DNA of 64,000 nucleotides, from assembly GCA_017935345.1 (NCBI GenBank), contig JAGBHU010000042.1, positions 62,001 through 126,000 of the forward strand, in the 5' to 3' direction. The notes beneath the pieces are model-generated. The model was not told the origin of the DNA. It saw nothing but the letters and a program-made list of their open reading frames with translations, and searched no databases. Of this stretch, positions 1 through 9,938 are shown one piece after another. Source of the DNA: Coprococcus sp. (lineage in GTDB: Bacteria > Bacillota > Clostridia > Lachnospirales > Lachnospiraceae). How positions within the stretch are numbered: the stretch's first letter is position 1; each line of letters opens with the position of its first letter. The position numbers and the translations under genes were made by a program.

Positions 1-2808
1 GATTCGGACCTCATAATCGATGACCTTGTTATCCTCATCATATTTCTCTACATCCTTAAATATATTGTCATCAATATCTTCCTTGCCGATATAATAGCTT
101 GCGGATGCCTGCGCTATCATTTTTGCATATCTGCTGTTAATACGGTATTCCCCACTACTATTTTTTATTAACTGATATGCATTTACTGTATTTGTCATTG
201 TAATAAAATCAAGCTGTTTATTCTCCAGTATCTCAGGCAGATATTCCACCAGCAACGGATTAATCTGTGTTGTGTAATCAATATTTATCGTATATGTTTT
301 ATCTGATAATGGCAGTTCAGTAATATAAAATAACAGATGCTTAGGAGTCCACGAATAACCTTCATCATTAAACTGTCCCGCAGCTATATAATTATTATCC
401 ATATATCCCGTACCGCCATAATATTTTACAGCATTGATATTATTCATATTCAAAAATGCCGTCTTATCATATGATATAGACCAGTTATTACCACCACTCA
501 AAGGTCCTCTAAAATTAAGCAGCTGTCCCTTCAGATTCTCTACGGTCTTTTGTACGGCAGCATCCGTACTATCTGAATAAATAGTAAATATTCTGTCTGA
601 TTCCTCCCAGATTATCTCAGCATTGTTATCATAATAATAGTCATCACCCATAGCATAAAACCAGTCATAAACGCTATGACCCGGAGAGAGTACATCTGCC
701 GGTATGTAATAACTCTGCAATACATCTTCTAGTGCTATATGGTCAAAATGTGAGCCGGCAGGTACCGTCAGACTGATATGCCAGTCTACCAGATAATTGC
801 CATCCTTGTCCTCATAGATACCATCATTGCTTTTGTCTATTTCCATTACCTTTTTGTATGGATTCTCATATCCTGTACCCGGTCCCGGCGGTATGGCATT
901 GTACTCTGTATACCACATGGATGCGGAATTCGTGTTGCCGTCACATGCGGAAGGCACTAAGGTATTGTAATGCAACATATAATGGGTAGGTGTCTTATCA
1001 AGCGGTGTAATCCATGTGAAGTCTTCAGCTGCACTGTCAGTAAATAAATATGTACTGACAATCTCATTTGTAAGCTCGGATACGCCAAGAGCCGTCTTCA
1101 GCTTATTTCTAAGCGTCGCATAACTGCCTGTTCCTGTCAGGATATTGTCCATCGCTGTTTTGGACGAGGACTTGTAAAGCGCACTTACCAATTCTGCATA
1201 TAACGAATCCTCCAAAACCTTCCACTCCAATGTTCTGTTACTGCTTCCGTTTTTGTCTGTTATGTCAATCGTCGGATTCGTTGACATATCATAGGTCACC
1301 GTATAGCTGTCATCAAACTGTGTTATGGCATCCTGTACAATGGAGCCTCCTAAGCTATAAAGGCGGTCTCTGTTAATTCCTACTGTGTATGGCACTACAA
1401 GATTCGTCTTGTCATCTGTGTATACCCCGGTCCCAACCTTCTTGTATACCCATCCCGTTTCTGTTCCGAAATATCCGTCTCTTTCCGCAGAGGAGCTAAG
1501 GGTATCATTATAGGTTCCATCCTCATTATAAATATCGTATGAAGCTGTTGCCTTATTTTTGTATGCTGCCTGCTTCCCCTGTGCGCCAAGCTTCATATAT
1601 GTATCATAATCTATTTTTACGGCATACTGTACTGCTATATAACCATTTGCCGGAGCTGACAGATTACCTATTGTCATCGTCGTATTTGAGCCTGATTTAA
1701 CTGCCACATCGGCATACTCGTAATAGGTGGTGTTTTTCAGGCTTCCATCCGACCCATAGCTTTTTACCTGGATATCATGCTTTTTACCTTTACTGTCAGA
1801 AAAATAATCTTCCGTCAATAAAATCGAAGTAGAATAGTAGGTATCTTCGAATTTTATTCCGTTAATCCCCAGATCCGGTGACTTAGGACTGATTCTGACC
1901 GTAAAGACCGCATATTGATTGCCATCCTTATCTGCTTCAAAGTCTGTCATTGCCTTGGAAATATTTAAATCTGATAAATCAAATAATACCTTTTCTTTTT
2001 CACCCGGCCATAGAATGTCTACATTTGATTTGTTCTTTACATCTTCCCAGTTCGCCTCGAGATTGAAATAGGCAGTAACGCTTTCATAATATCCCGGAAA
2101 TGTTACATACAATACATCATCCAGAATATAATAGGTTCCTATCGTCCTACCTCCCGTATTATAAAGTATGAGCTGACTGTCTTCACTTCCCACATTTCCT
2201 ATCGTTATATGTTCAGGAAACTGAAAATAATACTGAAGTCCGTTTGCCTTCATATCAGCTCTTGTAAGTGTAAACTCCAGATGCTGAGTAAAGCTTGCAG
2301 CGGGGTCAAGTCGGTCTGTTCCGTCATATGGTTTTCCATCCACCAGTATGGTATGTACATCAAGATAATCCGCATAATCGGTATATCCCTCATTTACGCC
2401 CGTATCTGCATAGGTCATGATACCCTCAGCTTCTGCACCGATGGCATCATTGCTCTCTATCGCATGATTATCCATATAGAAAACGATACTTCCCTCTGTA
2501 GTAGCTTCCTCCTCTGTTGAAATGTCCTCCGTAGAACCCTCTTCCTCGGAAGACGTCTCCTCCGTAGATTGTTCTTCCGTAGAAGCTTCTGTTGTGGCTT
2601 CCTCGCGAACCTCTTCCGTTGTTACTTCTTCGGAAGCTTCTGTTGTTATTTCTGCTTCAGAAGTTCCAGCTTCTGATGTCTCCAATATTTCGCCCTGCAT
2701 TTGACTGTTATCACCATGATTTTCTTTTGCGAAAACCTGAATATTGGGTGATACAAGTGATAATGCCATTAAAAATGACATTAAAAAGCTGACCATTCGT
2801 TTCTTCAT
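1..2808 (-). CDS. Large secreted surface protein, N-terminal part (runs off the left edge)
   Basis: The frame stays open for 936 codons from an ATG at 2808 to the first base of the window, so the C-terminus is missing. The start has a clear ribosome binding site (AAGGAG, about 6 nt upstream). The protein begins with a basic stretch and hydrophobic core ending in ...NIQVFAKE, a Sec signal peptide with a likely cleavage after VFA. Residues about 35-95 are a Glu/Ser/Thr-rich linker built on repeats like TTEAS and STEE, as seen in cell-wall adhesins. The rest is beta-rich, Tyr/Asp/Asn-rich and contains segments such as VDGKPYDGTDRLDP. I infer an adhesin or pilin-like surface protein of the Cna/SpaA kind; the sorting signal that would prove anchoring lies outside the window. 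Confidence 0.85.
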   Translation of the reverse strand, partial: MKKRMVSFLMSFLMALSLVSPNIQVFAKENHGDNSQMQGEILETSEAGTSEAEITTEASEEVTTEEVREEATTEASTEEQSTEETSSEEEGSTEDISTEEEATTEGSIVFYMDNHAIESNDAIGAEAEGIMTYADTGVNEGYTDYADYLDVHTILVDGKPYDGTDRLDPAASFTQHLEFTLTRADMKANGLQYYFQFPEHITIGNVGSEDSQLILYNTGGRTIGTYYILDDVLYVTFPGYYESVTAYFNLEANWEDVKNKSNVDILWPGEKEKVLFDLSDLNISKAMTDFEADKDGNQYAVFTVRISPKSPDLGINGIKFEDTYYSTSILLTEDYFSDSKGKKHDIQVKSYGSDGSLKNTTYYEYADVAVKSGSNTTMTIGNLSAPANGYIAVQYAVKIDYDTYMKLGAQGKQAAYKNKATASYDIYNEDGTYNDTLSSSAERDGYFGTETGWVYKKVGTGVYTDDKTNLVVPYTVGINRDRLYSLGGSIVQDAITQFDDSYTVTYDMSTNPTIDITDKNGSSNRTLEWKVLEDSLYAELVSALYKSSSKTAMDNILTGTGSYATLRNKLKTALGVSELTNEIVSTYLFTDSAAEDFTWITPLDKTPTHYMLHYNTLVPSACDGNTNSASMWYTEYNAIPPGPGTGYENPYKKVMEIDKSNDGIYEDKDGNYLVDWHISLTVPAGSHFDHIALEDVLQSYYIPADVLSPGHSVYDWFYAMGDDYYYDNNAEIIWEESDRIFTIYSDSTDAAVQKTVENLKGQLLNFRGPLSGGNNWSISYDKTAFLNMNNINAVKYYGGTGYMDNNYIAAGQFNDEGYSWTPKHLLFYITELPLSDKTYTINIDYTTQINPLLVEYLPEILENKQLDFITMTNTVNAYQLIKNSSGEYRINSRYAKMIAQASASYYIGKEDIDDNIFKDVEKYDEDNKVIDYEVRI

Positions 2809-2953
2809 CAAATTCTCCTTCTTCCCTTGTTGTACTACCGGATTTTCTCCCCTTATATATTTCTTCTTAAAACATATTATCACTCCATATTTTTACTGTC
2901 AATTATAGTATATGCCGAAATTATTTTGTAAATAAAGCGATACAAACGAAAAC

Positions 2954-2991
2954 AGAGCATATTAAAGAGTATTCACATCTCCATATGCTCT
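2954..2991 (-). terminator. Hairpin downstream of fabV
   Basis: AGAGCATAT (2954-2962) pairs perfectly with ATATGCTCT (2983-2991). Read on the minus strand the stem is followed by TGTTTTCG, a short T-rich tail. It lies 69 bases after the fabV stop and would end the gdpP-rplI-dnaB-fabV transcript. The loop is long (20 nt), so the call is moderate. Confidence 0.45.
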
Positions 2992-3059
2992 ATTTTCTAC
3001 ATATATATAACTACTGATATGCTCAATATCGATTCAATTCTTTCATATTTTTAGAACCT

Positions 3060-4214
3060 TTACATAATATCTACATCAGCACTGTAATCAACACCGTCTA
3101 TCTTGAAACCAAACATCTGATAGAACTCTTCCCAATATCCGTCTATATCGGCAAGCTCCGCAACGTTCTCAGTTGTTACCTCATCCCACTTTTTTGCAAC
3201 CATTTCCTGAATATCATCGCGCATCTCCCAGTCATCCATACGGATATAGCCATTCTCATCTACCTGCGTATCATCAAGAATCTTGTCCATGAAAAGCCTC
3301 TGCATCTGCTCGATACAACCCTCATGGAGACCTGCTGCCTTCATCTCTTTATAAAGAAGTGTTATATAAAGCGGAACTACAGGTATCGCCGAGCTTGACT
3401 GTGTAACAAGAGCCTTGTTAATAGCAATTTTTGCTTTAATATTTGTGAATTTCTCGTTAATAATATCGCAGGACTTATATAAATCCTTCTTCGCCATACC
3501 AATGGAGCCTTCTGCATATATTGGGAAGGTAATTTTTGGTCCTATATAGGAATATGCAACCGTCGTTACCTCATCTGCAAGAACTCCTGCATCAGAAAGT
3601 GCCTGCATCCAGTCTATCCAGTCTTCACCGCCCATTACCTTAATGGTAGCGTTTATTTCATCTTCATTTGCAGCCAAAATATGTGCCTCTGCAATCGAAT
3701 TATCCTTCAGCAAAAGTGTCTTGTTTGTATATTCATCACCGACCGTCTTAAGAACAGATGTATACTTTGTTCCATCCGGTGTCGTTCTTCTAGGTGCTGC
3801 AAGACTGTAAACAATCATATCCACCTTGCCCATGTCAGCCTTTATGGTATCAATAACCTGCTGCTTGATTTCAAGTGAAAATGCATCTCCGTTGATTGAC
3901 TTTGCATAAAGCCCCTCTTTCTGTGCTTCCTCTTCAAATGCTCTTGTATTGTAGAAGCCGGCTGTCGCAGTCCGTCTGCCGTTTGACTCCTTCTCAAACA
4001 TAACCCCAAGGGTATCTGCACCATAACCAAATGCCACGGCGATTCTTGAAGCAAGCCCGTATCCTGTTGATGCACCGATAACAAGTACCTTCTTTGCGCC
4101 TTCTACCTTACCCTTACTCTTAATGTACGCGATCTGCTTTTTAACATTTTCCGCACATCCTACAGGGTGTGCCGTTGTACATATAAAGTCTTTCACTCTT
4201 GGTTCTACTACCAT
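3060..4214 (-). CDS. fabV: Trans-2-enoyl-CoA / enoyl-ACP reductase, FabV/Ter family
   Basis: A 384-residue NADH-dependent enoyl reductase of the FabV/Ter family, which reduces the 2,3 double bond of enoyl-ACP in fatty acid synthesis or of crotonyl-CoA in butyrate formation. The N-terminus starts MVVEPRVKDF and contains the family motif TTAHPVGC (residues 13-20). The nucleotide-binding loop GASTGYGLA is at 47-55 and the catalytic pair is Y233-X8-K242 in PIYAEGSIGMAKK, the long-spaced Tyr-Lys signature that separates this family from FabI. I chose the ATG at 4214 because it matches the family start and has GGAG about 9 nt upstream; an upstream in-frame ATG at 4283 lies inside dnaB. It is the last gene of an operon with dnaB, 16 nt behind it. 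Sequence alone does not tell whether ACP or CoA substrates are used. Confidence 0.93.
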   Translation of the reverse strand: MVVEPRVKDFICTTAHPVGCAENVKKQIAYIKSKGKVEGAKKVLVIGASTGYGLASRIAVAFGYGADTLGVMFEKESNGRRTATAGFYNTRAFEEEAQKEGLYAKSINGDAFSLEIKQQVIDTIKADMGKVDMIVYSLAAPRRTTPDGTKYTSVLKTVGDEYTNKTLLLKDNSIAEAHILAANEDEINATIKVMGGEDWIDWMQALSDAGVLADEVTTVAYSYIGPKITFPIYAEGSIGMAKKDLYKSCDIINEKFTNIKAKIAINKALVTQSSSAIPVVPLYITLLYKEMKAAGLHEGCIEQMQRLFMDKILDDTQVDENGYIRMDDWEMRDDIQEMVAKKWDEVTTENVAELADIDGYWEEFYQMFGFKIDGVDYSADVDIM

Positions 4215-4230
4215 CTTTTCAATCTCCTTT

Positions 4231-5562
4231 TCAATGCTCTTTATTTGCAAATTTTGTATAATCCTGTAACCATACCAAATCAACCGAACCGGTAGAGCCT
4301 TTACGCTGCTTGGCTATAATAATCTCGGCAATTCCCTTCTTCTCGGTATCAGGATTGTAATAATCATCTCGGTATATAAACATAACCACATCGGCATCCT
4401 GCTCGATGGCACCGGACTCACGCAAATCAGCAAGCACCGGCTTGTGGTCCGGCCTTGAGTCAACGGCTCTGTTCAGCTGTGACAAGGCAATAACCGGTAC
4501 ATCCAGCTCCCTTGCCAGTGTCTTCAGGGAACGTGATATATCCGATATAAACTGCTGTCTTGATTCCACATGCTTGTTGGTACTCATCAGCTGCAAATAA
4601 TCGATGATAATCAATCCCAGATTTTGATTCTGCTTCAGCTTTCGGCATTTGGAGCGCAAATCGGCAATCGAAATAGCCGAATTGTCATCAATAAATAACG
4701 GTGCTTCCGCTATTACCTCGGTGCTGTCCATTATCTTGTCCCACTCGTCATCCACAAGTTGTCCGGTCTGAATCTTCTGAGAATTTACAAGTGCATCCAT
4801 GGCAACCATACGTGTGACAAGCTGCTCCTTGCTCATCTCCAGACTGAATATGGCAGTCGCCACATTTTTTCTTACAGCGACATGATGCGCAATATTCAGT
4901 ACAAATGCCGTCTTACCCATGGCAGGTCTGGCTGCAACCAGTATCAGCTCCGAGCCATGAAGGCCTGTCAACATGTTGTCAAGGTCTATAAAGCCTGTCG
5001 GAATACCTGTTACCCGTGTATTCATCTTGGATGCTGCCTCAATTTGGTCGATAACATTGATAACAATTTGGTCAATCGGAACAAAATCCCTGCCGCCGTT
5101 TCTCTCCTGAACCAGTTTAAAGATTCCGTTTTCCGCTGTTTCGAGCAAATCATCGACATCATCCGTATCCAGATAACAGTCCTTCTCCACCTCTTCGCAC
5201 ATTTTAATCATTTTACGAAGTATGGATTTGTCAGCGACAATTTTAGCATAGTGCTTCGCATTTGCAGAGGTTGGTACAGCAGCAATAATATCTGCTATGT
5301 ATTTCATTCCTGCGACATCCTCCGGAACATTCTTCTCCTGCAGACGATTGCTCAGGGTAATCAGGTCAACGGCCTTTCCCTCTTTAAACAGCTCCACCAT
5401 GTTTTCAAACAAAATACCATACCTGGCATTATAGAAATCATCCTTTGTCAGTATATCCGAAGCATCTACAATTGCATCTCTGTCCATAATCATAGAGCCT
5501 ATAACCGACTGCTCCGCATCCAGATTATATGGTTGTTTTCTTCTGATGTATGCATCTTCCAT
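4231..5562 (-). CDS. dnaB: Replicative DNA helicase DnaB
   Basis: Replicative hexameric helicase that unwinds DNA ahead of the replisome; 443 residues, the usual length. The N-terminal DnaB domain opens with PYNLDAEQSVIGSM (11-24), followed by the linker and the RecA-like domain with Walker A ARPAMGKTAF (211-220) and Walker B IIIDYLQLM (about 310), then the arginine-bearing C-terminus. The ATG at 5562 is 2 nt after the rplI stop, with AAGGA about 8 nt upstream inside the end of rplI, so the two are translationally coupled. The order gdpP-rplI-dnaB is conserved in Firmicutes. Confidence 0.97.
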   Translation of the reverse strand: MEDAYIRRKQPYNLDAEQSVIGSMIMDRDAIVDASDILTKDDFYNARYGILFENMVELFKEGKAVDLITLSNRLQEKNVPEDVAGMKYIADIIAAVPTSANAKHYAKIVADKSILRKMIKMCEEVEKDCYLDTDDVDDLLETAENGIFKLVQERNGGRDFVPIDQIVINVIDQIEAASKMNTRVTGIPTGFIDLDNMLTGLHGSELILVAARPAMGKTAFVLNIAHHVAVRKNVATAIFSLEMSKEQLVTRMVAMDALVNSQKIQTGQLVDDEWDKIMDSTEVIAEAPLFIDDNSAISIADLRSKCRKLKQNQNLGLIIIDYLQLMSTNKHVESRQQFISDISRSLKTLARELDVPVIALSQLNRAVDSRPDHKPVLADLRESGAIEQDADVVMFIYRDDYYNPDTEKKGIAEIIIAKQRKGSTGSVDLVWLQDYTKFANKEH

Positions 5563-5564
5563 TT

Positions 5565-6014
5565 CTATTTTCCTTCTACAACTTTTACCTTAAGCTCTGA
5601 CTGAACCTGCGGATGCAGCTTTATCTTAACAACAAATTCACCCATAGCCTTAATAGCATCCTTTAAAACGATTTTCTTCTTATCAATATCATATCCAAGC
5701 TGCTGCTTAATCGCTTCCGATATTTCCTTTGATGATACGGAGCCGAAGGCTCTTCCGCCCTCGCCTACCTTTATTCCGACTGTAATAACAGACTTTTCAA
5801 GTTCTGTACCAAGGGACTTTGCTTCTGCCAGTTTTTCGGCTGCAACCTTCTCCTCATGTGCCTTCTTCAGCTTATAATCATTCATATTCTTTGGTGTCGC
5901 CTCGAGTCCCAGCTTCTTTGGAATAATATAATTTCTGGCATGTCCGTCATTGACGGTTACCAAATCGCCTTTCTTGCCAAGGCTCTTTACATCCTCCAAT
6001 AAAATAACCTTCAT
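5565..6014 (-). CDS. rplI: 50S ribosomal protein L9
   Basis: 149-residue large-subunit protein that binds 23S rRNA. It starts with the L9 signature [17 protein letters not shown] and the conserved [14 protein letters not shown] segment (24-37), then the Lys/Glu-rich connecting helix (residues about 45-75) and the C-terminal domain with GVKVGEGG-like and GSVSSKEI motifs. AGGAG sits 8 nt before the ATG, and only one base separates the gdpP stop from this start, showing tight operon packing. Confidence 0.98.
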   Translation of the reverse strand: MKVILLEDVKSLGKKGDLVTVNDGHARNYIIPKKLGLEATPKNMNDYKLKKAHEEKVAAEKLAEAKSLGTELEKSVITVGIKVGEGGRAFGSVSSKEISEAIKQQLGYDIDKKKIVLKDAIKAMGEFVVKIKLHPQVQSELKVKVVEGK

Positions 6015-6015
6015 T

Positions 6016-8115
6016 CTATATATCTCCTTCCTTGTACATTTCCTTTAATACCTTAATCAATTCTTCCTTAACGACATCGGTTGTCGTATCAGGGCACTCT
6101 GCTGCCGCTATATTTGCATGGCCGCCGCCACCCATTTTCTCCATGATAATCTGTACATTTACATCATCGATAGCCCTTGCACTAATCTTGACATTCCTGC
6201 CCATCTGGGCTATTACAAACGATGCCCTGACACCTGCAATATTCAGCATTTCATTTGCCACCTTTGCCGTTAAAACAATCGGTGATTCAGGGCCTTCCTT
6301 CGGTTCAAATACCGATATGGCAAATGAATCAAGAACCATCTCCGCATTTCTTACACCGTCAGCACGCTGCCTGTAAGTATCAATATCACTTCTAAACATT
6401 TTGCGTACACGCATAACATCTGCACCGCTTCTTCTAAGGTAAGCTGCCGCTTCAAATGTTCTGACACCTGTTTTTGTCAGGAAGTTGTCCGTATCAATCA
6501 GAATACCTGCATACATGGCATCCGCTTCCGACGGACGAAGCTTTATCTTCTCATCCATATACTGAAGCATCTCTGCTATCATCTCACATGTTGATGATGC
6601 AAACGGTTCGATATAGGACAAGGTCGCATTTGCAATAACATCCTTGGTCTGTCTGTGATGGTCGAATACAACCACGCTCTTTGCGTATGATATCAGCTCC
6701 TCACACTCTGTAATGCCGGGATTATTTACATCCACTACAACAAGCATGGTGTCTGCATTTATCATTTCCAATGCCTGCTCATTGTTGATAAACATATTCT
6801 CTCCGTATATGCTATTTGCTGTAAAATTACTGTATATCGGACTGATGGCAGATGAAACCTCATTGATAACGATATGTGCCTTTTTCTCCATGGATGTAAC
6901 CATTCGATATACACCGATAGCCGCACCAAAGGCATCCATATCAGGGTTTTTATGTGCCATGATAATAACCTTTTCTTTTGTTTCCAGAAGCTCCTTAAAT
7001 GCCAGTGTCTTTACTCTTGCCTTCACTCTTGTGGATTTTTCGGTACCCTGACTCTTGCCGCCATAATATGTGATTCTGTCAGCCGACTTAATGACCGCCT
7101 GGTCTCCGCCTCTTCCAAGGGCAAGCTCCATCGCAGAACGGGCAGCCTCAAAATTACCGATAAAGCTGTTATAATCCGTTCCCAGACTGATACTGAGTGT
7201 GAGCGGCAAATCATTTCCGATATTGATAGCCTTCACCTCATCCAACAGGGCAAACTTACTTTCTTTGAGCTGCGGCAGGTATTTCTGCGGCATTACAAAC
7301 ATATATTTATCTTTCTCAAGTGATTTCACAATGGCATCAACATTTGCCATATACTTATTAATCTTTCTGTCTACCAACGCAATCAGAAGAGAATGACGCA
7401 CCTCTTCAAGTCCGTCAAAAATCTCGTCGTAATTGTCCAGATAAATAAGGCCTGCCACCAGCTTCTGCTCCTGATTTTCCCTTGTCAGGCGGTTTAATTC
7501 CGTCATATCAAAAAGATACATGGCGATAAAGCCTGATTCGTCCGAGCCCTTCTTCTTGGTCATTTCCGGTTCGTCTGCATGATTCTCTTCTGCCGGTTCA
7601 CCGACAGCCTCTGCAATACGGCTTTCCCCGACTACAACCGGCTTTATCTCAACCTTATAGTCTCTGTCTCCATAAACGATATTTCCGTTTACGACAGTAT
7701 CATCCTCCGGTATCATTTCAGGTGTTATATCTTCAAATACCTGCATTGCAGTAAGCTTCATCAGCTTTCTTTTACTGGACTCGGTAATTCTGGCAAATTC
7801 ATCATTGACCCAGACAATTTTTCCGGTCTTATCAAGCAATGCATATGGCATCGGAAACTCCCGCAGCAGTTCCTTCTGCATCCTGCCATGCTCCATAGCA
7901 AATTCTACAAACCTTGCCCTTGTCGATGCCCTGTATCTTACAAACGAAAGTATGGAAATCACAGAATATACGGCTGTAACAACGGCCGCTATTACTCCGG
8001 CTAAAATATTGACAAAAAAGAGAGATACTGTCATAACCGCCAAAAGCGCTATCATAAATAATGGTATCTCCAGATATCTTTCGTATACGTTATCAAGACG
8101 ACGTTTCTCGTTCAT
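6016..8115 (-). CDS. gdpP: Cyclic-di-AMP phosphodiesterase, GdpP/DHH family
   Basis: Membrane-bound phosphodiesterase that degrades the second messenger c-di-AMP. 699 residues from the chosen ATG at 8115, which has AGGA 8 nt upstream; a closer ATG at 8121 is too near the ribosome binding site, and an ORF start at 8193 lies upstream of the predicted -10. Two membrane segments lie at about 16-60, then a PAS domain (about 87-150), a degenerate GGDEF domain (about 220-345) and a DHH/DHHA1 module with [10 protein letters not shown] (387-396), VDVNNPG (about 462) and DHH (485-487), ending in the DHHA1 motif [10 protein letters not shown]. It heads the operon with rplI and dnaB, the common Firmicutes arrangement. 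Confidence 0.95.
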   Translation of the reverse strand: MNEKRRLDNVYERYLEIPLFMIALLAVMTVSLFFVNILAGVIAAVVTAVYSVISILSFVRYRASTRARFVEFAMEHGRMQKELLREFPMPYALLDKTGKIVWVNDEFARITESSKRKLMKLTAMQVFEDITPEMIPEDDTVVNGNIVYGDRDYKVEIKPVVVGESRIAEAVGEPAEENHADEPEMTKKKGSDESGFIAMYLFDMTELNRLTRENQEQKLVAGLIYLDNYDEIFDGLEEVRHSLLIALVDRKINKYMANVDAIVKSLEKDKYMFVMPQKYLPQLKESKFALLDEVKAINIGNDLPLTLSISLGTDYNSFIGNFEAARSAMELALGRGGDQAVIKSADRITYYGGKSQGTEKSTRVKARVKTLAFKELLETKEKVIIMAHKNPDMDAFGAAIGVYRMVTSMEKKAHIVINEVSSAISPIYSNFTANSIYGENMFINNEQALEMINADTMLVVVDVNNPGITECEELISYAKSVVVFDHHRQTKDVIANATLSYIEPFASSTCEMIAEMLQYMDEKIKLRPSEADAMYAGILIDTDNFLTKTGVRTFEAAAYLRRSGADVMRVRKMFRSDIDTYRQRADGVRNAEMVLDSFAISVFEPKEGPESPIVLTAKVANEMLNIAGVRASFVIAQMGRNVKISARAIDDVNVQIIMEKMGGGGHANIAAAECPDTTTDVVKEELIKVLKEMYKEGDI

Positions 8116-8164
8116 CCTCATCTTCCTTTCCGGCCAGCTTCTATAAAACCATAAACCTCTCATA

Positions 8165-8193
8165 ATTATAGCATCTGGGTGGGAATAATACAA
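8165..8193 (-). promoter_or_regulatory. Sigma-A promoter for gdpP-rplI-dnaB-fabV
   Basis: On the minus strand, TTGTAT (8188-8193) and TATAAT (8165-8170) are separated by exactly 17 bases. The -10 ends 50 bases before the gdpP ATG, giving a short leader. The position just downstream of the terminator at 8217-8255 fits an independent transcription unit. Confidence 0.75.
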
Positions 8194-8216
8194 ATAGAAA
8201 AAAGAATGGCAAACAT

Positions 8217-8255
8217 TAAAAAAACAGCAGACGTCAATGGCAGACGTCTGCTGTT
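8217..8255 (-). terminator. Intrinsic terminator after the Rhs-LRR operon
   Basis: A 12-bp perfect stem, AACAGCAGACGT (8223-8234) with ACGTCTGCTGTT (8244-8255), is followed on the minus strand by a run of seven T (through 8217). It closes the transcript from the Rhs and LRR genes just before the gdpP promoter. Confidence 0.85.
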
Positions 8256-8294
8256 GCTTATCATTATTATTCTTTACATCATAAAAATCTGTTT

Positions 8295-8444
8295 CTATCT
8301 GGATAACTCCTTCGAAAATATATGTCTATAAATAGTACGCATATAACTCGGAGAACAGCCATATTGTTTCTCATCTTGAACATAGTGTATGTCAATATAG
8401 CCGCTCTCCAATTCAGATACTGTATGAATGACGTCATTTACATT
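8295..8444 (-). pseudogene. Orphan open-frame fragment (49 codons), possible gene remnant
   Basis: A frame open for 49 codons ends in TAG at 8295 and overlaps the last codons of the LRR gene in another phase. It has no ATG, GTG or TTG start in a sensible position. The product would contain SELESGYIDIHYVQDEKQYG and then CSPSYMRTIYRHIFSKELSR, which reads like real protein rather than random AT-rich frame, but I do not recognise a family. It may be the tail of a lost gene, for example one that once followed the Rhs-LRR pair, or chance. Confidence 0.25.
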
Positions 8445-9906
8445 TTATTTTTCCAGACTCTTTATAGCTGCTCTTTACTGTCCCTCTATATGCTCGTACC
8501 GTATAGTGATAGGTCGTGCCTGATTTCGCCTTCTTATCGTAATAATATAATTTCTTTGCCGACTTTATCGTAGCTATCCTCTTCCATTTGCCGTTTGTCC
8601 GTCGGTAAACATAGTAGCCTTTCGCCCCGCTTATTCTGTTCCACGATACCTTGATTCCGCCGTTTACATTCTTTGCCGTTACCTTTGGTGTTGCAGGTCT
8701 GATGATAAAGGTTTTCTTTACCGTTCCTGTATATCTGCCCTTTCCCTTGATGATAACAGTTGCCCTGCCAATATTGACATTGTTTTTATATTGAATGGTG
8801 TAGTTGGTTTTCTTTAATATTCCCCTGTTGCTCTTAATCGTTACAGTTGGCCTCTTGTCTCTGCCGTTATATGCATAAGCATCCTTGCTAAGCTGTATAT
8901 TGAATGTTGATATATCATCCAACTTTGTTGTTATTTTCAATGTTATTTTTTGTTCCTTTGCATAAGTTACCGCCGCAGAACCAGTCGAGGCATAAATAGT
9001 CAGATTTGGGCAATTATAAAAAGAACTATTACAAACCCTTCGTTCCATATATTCCTCTCCATCCCACCATCTATACATATATTGTTTACTCTCTCCGCAT
9101 ATATTAATATTTTTTCTATAAATATATACTCGATTCAAATCTGTACAGCTTAAGAATGCCGCCCTGTCAATCCTTTTAACACTGCTTGGAATTTTGATGC
9201 TTTTCAAGCTCGTACAATAAGCAAATGTATGCGCCTTTATCTCTTCTATATTGCTTGATATTCTTACATTTGTAAGGCTGTGGCAGCTATGAAATGCATT
9301 TTCACCTATTTCTTTTACAGTATATGGAATATCTACATCTTTTAATGCATCGCAATCGGCAAAGGCACCCTTCCCAATCGTTTCAACTCCCCAAGAAATT
9401 GCTACTGTTTCTAAATTATCACAATAGCCAAATGCATATTCATCTATTGTATTTACATTCGAAGGTATTTTGACATTTTCCAAGCTTTCACAATATGCAA
9501 ATGCGTATTTGTCAATCTTTTTTAATGTAGTCGGCAATTCCACACTCTCTAAGTAATCACAATTCCAAAAAGCATTTTTCCCAATATCCGTTATACCCTC
9601 AGGGATGATTACACTAACAATATCTTCCCTATTCTGGAATCCATTTTCTGCTATTTTTGTTACTCTATATCCATTTACCGTTTTAGGAATTACAACATCC
9701 TCTTCAGGCGAATAAACAAATATTATCTCTGCTGTTTCATCATCTAATATTTGATACTTCCATTTGGAACCGTCCTTCATTTTAATACTTTTTACAGTTG
9801 TTTCTGCTTTAGAAATGCATGACAACCCATATGTACTCATTACTAATATCATTATGGGTATTATAAAGCAGATACCTATTCCCTTATAAATCTTTTTCTG
9901 TTCCAT
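8434..9906 (-). CDS. Secreted BspA-type leucine-rich repeat protein with C-terminal Fn3-like domain
   Basis: 490 residues. A hydrophobic N-terminal segment (about 8-28) is a signal peptide or anchor. From about residue 80 to 275 there are LRR_5/BspA-type repeats of about 23 residues with the pattern I-P-x-x-V-x-x-I-x-x-x-A-F-x-x-C-x-x-L, for example IGKNAFWNCDYLESV and IDKYAFAYCESLENV. Residues about 345-415 form a beta domain with YNGRDKRPTVTIK and GKGRYTGTVKKTF, a module common on Clostridial surface proteins, followed by a fibronectin-III-like domain (about 418-490). Such proteins act outside the cell in adhesion or protein binding. It starts 32 bases after the Rhs gene on the same strand and has no promoter of its own that I can see. 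Confidence 0.88.
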   Translation of the reverse strand: MEQKKIYKGIGICFIIPIMILVMSTYGLSCISKAETTVKSIKMKDGSKWKYQILDDETAEIIFVYSPEEDVVIPKTVNGYRVTKIAENGFQNREDIVSVIIPEGITDIGKNAFWNCDYLESVELPTTLKKIDKYAFAYCESLENVKIPSNVNTIDEYAFGYCDNLETVAISWGVETIGKGAFADCDALKDVDIPYTVKEIGENAFHSCHSLTNVRISSNIEEIKAHTFAYCTSLKSIKIPSSVKRIDRAAFLSCTDLNRVYIYRKNINICGESKQYMYRWWDGEEYMERRVCNSSFYNCPNLTIYASTGSAAVTYAKEQKITLKITTKLDDISTFNIQLSKDAYAYNGRDKRPTVTIKSNRGILKKTNYTIQYKNNVNIGRATVIIKGKGRYTGTVKKTFIIRPATPKVTAKNVNGGIKVSWNRISGAKGYYVYRRTNGKWKRIATIKSAKKLYYYDKKAKSGTTYHYTVRAYRGTVKSSYKESGKIKCK

Positions 9907-9938
9907 ATATTCTCCACCTCCAATACATATTTTGAAAA

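Noticed and set aside
2522..2792. Plus-strand Ser/Val-rich frames
   Set aside because: They mirror the Glu/Thr/Ser repeat linker of the surface protein on the minus strand and have no ribosome binding site.
4759..5604. Plus-strand 281-codon open frame opposite dnaB
   Set aside because: It lies fully antisense to a textbook dnaB gene and its product has no motif; Cys/His/Arg-rich composition is typical of a shadow frame.
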